From the NCBI GenBank assembly GCA_005406025.1, contig BGZK01000147.1, positions 372,001-436,000 of the forward strand: a DNA stretch of 64,000 bases, written 5' to 3'. Positions 58,836-64,000 of the stretch are shown piece by piece. The position numbers and the translations under genes are program-made. The DNA comes from Eumeta japonica (lineage: Eukaryota > Arthropoda > Insecta > Lepidoptera > Psychidae). Numbering within the stretch: the stretch's first letter is position 1; the number at the start of each line of letters is the position of its first letter. The notes under the pieces were generated by a model. The model worked only from the letters and a program-made list of their open reading frames with translations, had not been told where the DNA came from and made no database searches.

Positions 58836-59827
58836 AAGATGAAAGAGTTCACTCTAAATCCACGCGGTCGGAACCGCGGGTGACTAGTGATTCAATGATT
58901 TCATAAAATGTCGAAGACACGCCTTTGTAGACTAGTCAAATTGGACTAAAATATAATTTGGCTGAACATAATTTGAACATTTGCTGTCTTTTAAAGAAAT
59001 ATTTAGATGTGCTATTCTTAACAGTAATGCTCAAAAAAAGTACGCTTAATCTACGTTTTTTTGAACATCCTATTTTTCGTATAGTTTTATAAATCAGAAA
59101 TGCTTACTAGTATTTCATTAGATAAAACTTTGTTGTATACGATTAGATTGTAACTGAATTGAAAATTAAGTATGCTAGACTTATTCGTATGTGAGTTTTT
59201 AATAAGACTATCGTAGAGTATTCATTAATTAAACATTCGTTGTTTATAAAACATATTTTTAACTATTAAATAACAATCTTTTTGCTATATAATATGCCTC
59301 AATTCGCATGTACAATTAAAGTAATTGTTAGCTGGGATAAATATAAAAAGGAATGGTTAAATTTATTTCATTTAATCTAGGATTTACAAAAAAAAAAAAA
59401 TTAATAACAAACTACAATCATGATTCTGTAATGCACTCACTGATGATAGAAAATATATACCATAGAGCCTACGTAGATTCACGGTACACTGATTAGGACC
59501 AGATATGAAATTTTAAAGAAAATTGCAACTTTCCTCTTTTTCCAGGGTTTAATATTATTTTGACTGGCATAACAAATGTTTAGAACCTATTATAGAGCTT
59601 AAGCTTTTTAAAAAGCTGGCCCCGTTTAACTTTAGTAGGATTCAACCCGCTCGGTTACGATTTTGACGATAGTTCACATGCTTAATGCACCGACTTTTGA
59701 TTATGTAATTAAATTTCTTGGCCACACCCCTGGAATCATCCGCAATGATATTACATATTGTACTAATTTTGATGATGACAAGTTTCAATAGTACAATTTA
59801 ACAAAAACACGACCACATAATATGAAA

Positions 59828-60120
59828 TATAAATACGAGCGATGATAGCTCAGTGATTAACGACGTCGCCGTGCAATGAGATGGACCAGATTTGATACTG
59901 AGCTCGGGCGATTCGATCAACGAGTTTATTTGAGTCAAGTTAAATCATTCGCTCCGTGCCGTAACCTTGTCGAGCTCGGACTTAGTTACCACATCGTGAT
60001 CACCATCGTCAGCAGCCCTCATTGATCCAGCGCGGAGGGCCAAGCTAGTAGATCTGAAGTGAAAGGAATAGAGGAGGGTATATCTTGGGAGTGGGACGAT
60101 TGAAAACCTGATATACGAAA
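59828..60120 (+). mobile_element. tRNA-derived SINE copy
   Basis: GATGATAGCTCAGTGATTAA (A-box side) and CAGATTTGATACTGAGC (B-box position), then ATTCGCTCCGTGCCGTAACC, CAGCAGCCCTCATTGATCC and GGGTATATCTTGGGAGTGGG. The same layout as the 30.2 kb copy. Confidence 0.8.
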
Positions 60121-60226
60121 CGCTTGCCTGCAACATGCACTAACATGCAGCATGCAACCCACCGCTGACCCTCGAATCTGCCTCTCCACTTGCATGCTGC
60201 ATGTTATTGCATGTTGCAGGCAGGCG
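60121..60226. repeat. 37-bp inverted repeat (foldback), two mismatches
   Basis: The left arm 60121-60157 begins CGCTTGCCTGCAACATGC. The right arm 60190-60226 ends GCATGTTGCAGGCAGGCG. Arms match at 35 of 37 positions with a 32-base loop. A related sequence, with the same downstream flank, is at 10403-10500 on the other strand. Confidence 0.85.
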
Positions 60227-60729
60227 TCTACTATGGATTTCCGCGAATTAACACCTCACACAATACAATATGATATACGAAACATCGAATCGGACAATTC
60301 GATTACAACTAATTTTGGCATTCTACCAACAACAAAATCCTAGTGTTACAGCTGCTCGCCGCGGTAACTGGCCGGGTATATAGCGTGTTGTAGACTAATA
60401 TCTAATTTTTATTTAATAGTTAATTTGTGTAGGAACACAAAATAACCTTTTGAAATGTACAATTTTTCGTATTTAGCTACATTGTGAGAAATTTCGGACA
60501 TCTATTCTTTTCGGAATTTGAGTAAGCGCCGGAAACTTAAATTAGCTGAATATTAGATCATTTTTTAAGTAAGAGAAAAAAGATGAAAAAAAAAAACCAA
60601 TACACATGACATTGAATGGGAGCGTTTTTTATTTATAATAATAATTTTAGTAGATTTCTTATTCTATGCTAACAATATAAAGAAATACAATAAGCTCACA
60701 TGTATCTAGGTACTATCAGATTAAACAGT

Positions 60730-61400
60730 GATCACGGCGCCACCCCAACTCAAACCATTGCAGTGCCAAAGTAATTAAAGCCCGTAGCCGGCCGTTTCGC
60801 GCCTACCCTCAAAACAAAGCACTTTTTATACGGTACGGTAAGGGTTGGAGGGTCGAACAATAACAGAAATGAAGATGTTGCGTGATCGTCGGATATCGAC
60901 GCGTGGGAAAACACCTTGATTCGTTAATGCGATTAATTTAACAACACTAATATCACGGTAATGGAGCGTCCGCAGCGGCCGTGGGAACGTGGCGCTCGAC
61001 CTCGGCGGCTGTGAGGAGTGGGCACTCTTTGCCCATGCTGAGATTTATGAAGTAAGGTATACTTGGGCGCGTTGAAGACATGATGAAAACAGGTGGTGAC
61101 ACGTCAACGAGTTGAAGTTAACCATAGAAGAGGTATCTGCTCAATCGGGCCCGTCTGATTCCGTGCTTTTAAATTTAATGATAGGTGCTATAGTATTATG
61201 CTATAGTAATATAGTATTTTTTATCAACTTATGCAATTATAATTATTTATTTATTTTATTTATGCAGTATTTTTTTTGAGGAGGTGCCCTAACGCCGAAA
61301 CTCTAAGCGAGCATGAGTCACCAGATTGCGGGGCGAAGAGGGGGATTACGCATGCGCAGTAACGCCGATACAACCAATACCACCTAGAGGTGAGTTGCTG
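60730..61400. promoter_or_regulatory. GC-rich region, candidate enhancer/promoter cluster
   Basis: Islands at about 60735-60815, 60890-61050 and 61280-61380. They include TGCGATTAATTTAAC (homeodomain-like), GTAGCCGGCCGTTTCGCG and TTACGCATGCGCAGTAACG (an NRF1/ewg-type GCATGCGC palindrome at about 61350). No exon seen. Function inferred from composition and motifs only. Confidence 0.33.
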
Positions 61401-62059
61401 AACTAAAGAGACAAGCGTGATATTTCAAAAAAGTCATTAAAAGTTCTGCTATTCATCGATAGATGGCAAAAGTAAAAAGTATCACCGCTGTGCCGGTCGG
61501 AGTGGGGGGTGTTAGGTTAATTTCGTTACGGAATTTCTGGATTTGTTCTCCACGCTCAAGGCTCGCGATAGAAGCTATGCAATAGCTTAAAATTAAAAAT
61601 GTTTGCAATATTGTACTTTTATAACATATGTATAATTAAAAACCAATTCTTTATATCTGCATCAGTAATTTAAATAGATAATTATCATTAACACAGAACT
61701 TCACAACGTTAATAAAACAATTATAAATAAGAAGTTTATGATGATTTTTGAGTGTATTAATTTTTAAACTAGTCTTTCATTTTACTTTGCACCAAATTGC
61801 CAGTTCGGAATAAACTAGCAAATCTACGCAGTAATCTGGTATATTTTGAAATATTATTTATTGACGATTATAATTCAAATGCAGCCGAATATAAATCTTT
61901 AAAAATTGTTTTTTTTTAAGTATACCTACATCCGCATCATCGATACTACGAATGAATATTATTAGACAATTTTTTTAATACCATCTATTACACAAAATAA
62001 TAACGACTACACACTCAGTTATGTCCACGAAAAATTGAATAATTGCATCACTTCTCACA

Positions 62060-62320
62060 GTACCAGAGCCGCGGTGCGATTATTGATAAAGCGTACACAA
62101 AAACCGGAAATACGATATTTTATAATACGACATTAGCGGGTAAAGCGCGCAATGGGACCGGCGGACCATTAAATTTTATACGTGGCCCGGGGGAGGCGGC
62201 GGCTGCGCACATAAATATACGAAAACATATTGCACACCTCATTATGCGCAATTAGCTGCGATTGTGAGGTCTCGTGCGTGCAGATTTCGCTGTTGTGTTT
62301 CATTGCTCCTACGCAAATAT
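62060..62320. promoter_or_regulatory. GC-rich island, candidate enhancer
   Basis: GATTATTGATAAAGCG (GATA-like), ACCATTAAATTTTATACG (Hox/Caudal-like), GGCCCGGGGGAGGCGGCGGC and CATAAATATACG in one block. It looks like a conserved developmental element, but conservation cannot be tested here. Confidence 0.33.
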
Positions 62321-62578
62321 TTGGATTGTATTTACTTATTATGCTTTTGACGTTTATTTCATTATAGTCATTACGATATTGTTTTTTGGGAAGGTAACAA
62401 CCATTTTATCATTCATGTACAATTAAAAATTTTTCGATCGTGAAGCACTATGAAATGCTTTCTCATTACGAGTCATGCAATTATAAAAAAAGTCTCTTAT
62501 ATCACGAAAATCAAAAAATAATATAACACTTGTATTGAAAAAAACCTTTATTAATTAAAGAAGTTAGTTTACGAATGC

Positions 62579-62642
62579 GGATTTGAAAATTTACGTGTAA
62601 TTTATCATGTATAATATAAATTACACGTAAATTTTCAAATCC
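62579..62642. repeat. Perfect 27-bp inverted repeat (hairpin)
   Basis: Arms 62579-62605 and 62616-62642 are perfect reverse complements (GGATTTGAAAATTTACGT outer part), with the 10-base loop CATGTATAAT. No direct repeats flank it clearly. Could be a foldback element, a recent inverted duplication, or a small-RNA hairpin. Confidence 0.9.
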
Positions 62643-62799
62643 TTGATTATAAATCGTTGATTAATTGTAATCAGTCAAGAATCAATTAGTATTGACAAAT
62701 TTACGAATAAATTCTATTTTCTTTTTACATTATTTAATTGTTTTCATCGTTTTAGCCAAGACGTACTGAACACGTATTTATAAAATGAAATCTATTGGC

Positions 62800-63060
62800 A
62801 GCGTTTAATCTGGGGAGTGTGCGCACAGGCAGAACGACAATAGTAAAATTAGAGCGGTGGGGAAAGGGTTGGCGGCGCCCGCGCACTTTATGTTTATTGT
62901 TATTAGAACAATATTTGTACACTCGAGATCTACGGTTATGGTTATTACCCGCGTATCGTATTTTTTGTCGGTACCATTTGTGCGCGGTTCCAGTATTGCG
63001 ATGCTGAAAAATCGTTTCTTGTCCAAATCGATATCAAAATATCTTTTGGCATTTAATGCG
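62800..63060. promoter_or_regulatory. GC-richer island, candidate enhancer
   Basis: GGGTTGGCGGCGCCCGCG, then TTTATGTTTATTGTTATTAG and AACAATATTTG (forkhead-like TGTTTAT and two opposed Sox-like ATTGT/ACAAT words), then GTTATTACCCGCGTATCG. Open frames exist on both strands, but none has splice or family support. Confidence 0.3.
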
Positions 63061-63589
63061 TAAGTCTGACTAATGAACATCGTAGTGGCACTTCACAACG
63101 TCCCCTCATTAGCTAATATTGAAATCATAACATGTTATGATAACATAATCACAGTACCAAATAAGAAGTGACGATGTAACGCCACTTATCTGTTCTTAAA
63201 TTAGTTACATAATATTTAATCATCCTTTCTCGCTCTTGTTTCGGCTGTAGATTACATATTAACCTCTCGACAGAATAATGTTGTCATTCCTCATTCGAGT
63301 TACATAGAAGTCTGTATTTTCCTCCTATAACAATGTCATAGGAGGTCGGTCGCTTTGCCGTCTGAAGGTGAACTACTAATGATGATGATGAATTTTTTTT
63401 TATTAAGTGTCATAACGAAAAGTAAAATTTTTATGGAAATCGTTTGAAGGACAACGTAACTATAAGTAAAAAAAAATACTTTGTTATATTTTCCTTCAAA
63501 AACCAAGCTTTACTAGTGCTTTATGCAGTAAGTACTGTTCCAGGTTGACGTCATGGTAACGTGTTTTCAATTCAAACAATAGTTTGAAA

Positions 63590-63660
63590 CAAACTGTATT
63601 ACAATCTATTTCAAACTGTATTTTCAAACGGTATTACAATCTATTTCAAACTGTATTTGG
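63590..63660. repeat. 35-bp tandem duplication
   Basis: Two adjacent copies of CAAAC(T/G)GTATTACAATC followed by TATTTCAAACTGTATTT; the second copy differs at one or two positions. Confidence 0.8.
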
Positions 63661-64000
63661 GTAGTCAATTAAAACATAATTTACTCTTTTCTTTCTCTTG
63701 TAAAAAAAAGCTTAAATTAATGCAATAAAAAAATCTATAAAAAAAAAAATCTAAGAAGTGTTATCGTAAAGTTGTGGGTTCGAATAGAGTATGTACCACT
63801 ACGTTTTGCTAATTTAACTCGTCAATAGTGAACGATAAAATCACTTTGAAGGTAGGTGAAAATCAATCACACAAATTAGTTTATAAGCTTGTAACGGCGA
63901 TGGGCTGGCCGTGTTATGTTGGGTTCAACTAATTAGGAAACGTGCGTGTGTACCAAGTAAACAACCTTTGGCTATCGCACATTAGGACGAATGTTGTGAA

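Noticed and set aside
62043..62255. 70-codon plus-strand frame in the 62.1 kb island
   Set aside because: Composition comes from a GC-rich island with motif-like words; no splice or family support.

Overview
This is a 64 kb piece of an AT-rich insect nuclear genome, almost certainly a moth or butterfly (Lepidoptera). Genes are split by AT-rich introns with canonical GT-AG borders. The non-coding sequence is full of tRNA-derived SINEs, short DNA-transposon derivatives and tail-type repeats of the kinds I know from lepidopteran genomes. Nothing prokaryotic, no operon and no CRISPR is present.

Two protein-coding genes can be reconstructed exon by exon, and they converge. (1) Plus strand, 1690-16773: the 3' part of RB1CC1/FIP200 (the Atg11/Atg17-like scaffold of the Atg1/ULK autophagy kinase complex). 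Its 5' exons lie left of the window. Twelve well-supported exons encode the middle region, the long coiled coil and the C-terminal Claw domain. Two further phase-compatible exons at 15989-16217 and 16626-16773 may add a disordered tail of about 126 residues after the Claw, with a candidate Atg8-binding motif (F-P-R-L). (2) Minus strand, 29441-20755: gcm (glial cells missing), rebuilt as four coding exons including a hidden 91-nt exon at 23546-23636. The model has no internal stop and gives 444 residues: the GCM DNA-binding domain (residues about 13-166), a proline-run linker, a Cys cluster and an acidic, Tyr/Gln/Ser-rich C-terminus. A poly(A) signal lies 70 bases after its stop codon.

The other 34 kb (29442-64000), upstream of gcm, shows no gene I can support. 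It is an intergenic desert made of transposon remnants (hAT, PIF/Harbinger-like and other MITEs, SINEs, a LINE fragment, tandem and simple repeats), broken by short GC-richer islands at about 31.9, 34.2, 41.6, 43.4, 47.2, 50.1, 53.7, 57.3, 60.8-61.4, 62.1 and 62.9 kb. The islands look like candidate cis-regulatory elements, perhaps for gcm. One (47.2-47.4 kb) resembles a TATA promoter with a tiny first coding exon. The two genes have no evident joint pathway: one is a housekeeping autophagy scaffold, the other a developmental transcription factor of glia and blood cells. All homology calls are from recognition only; no database search was run.
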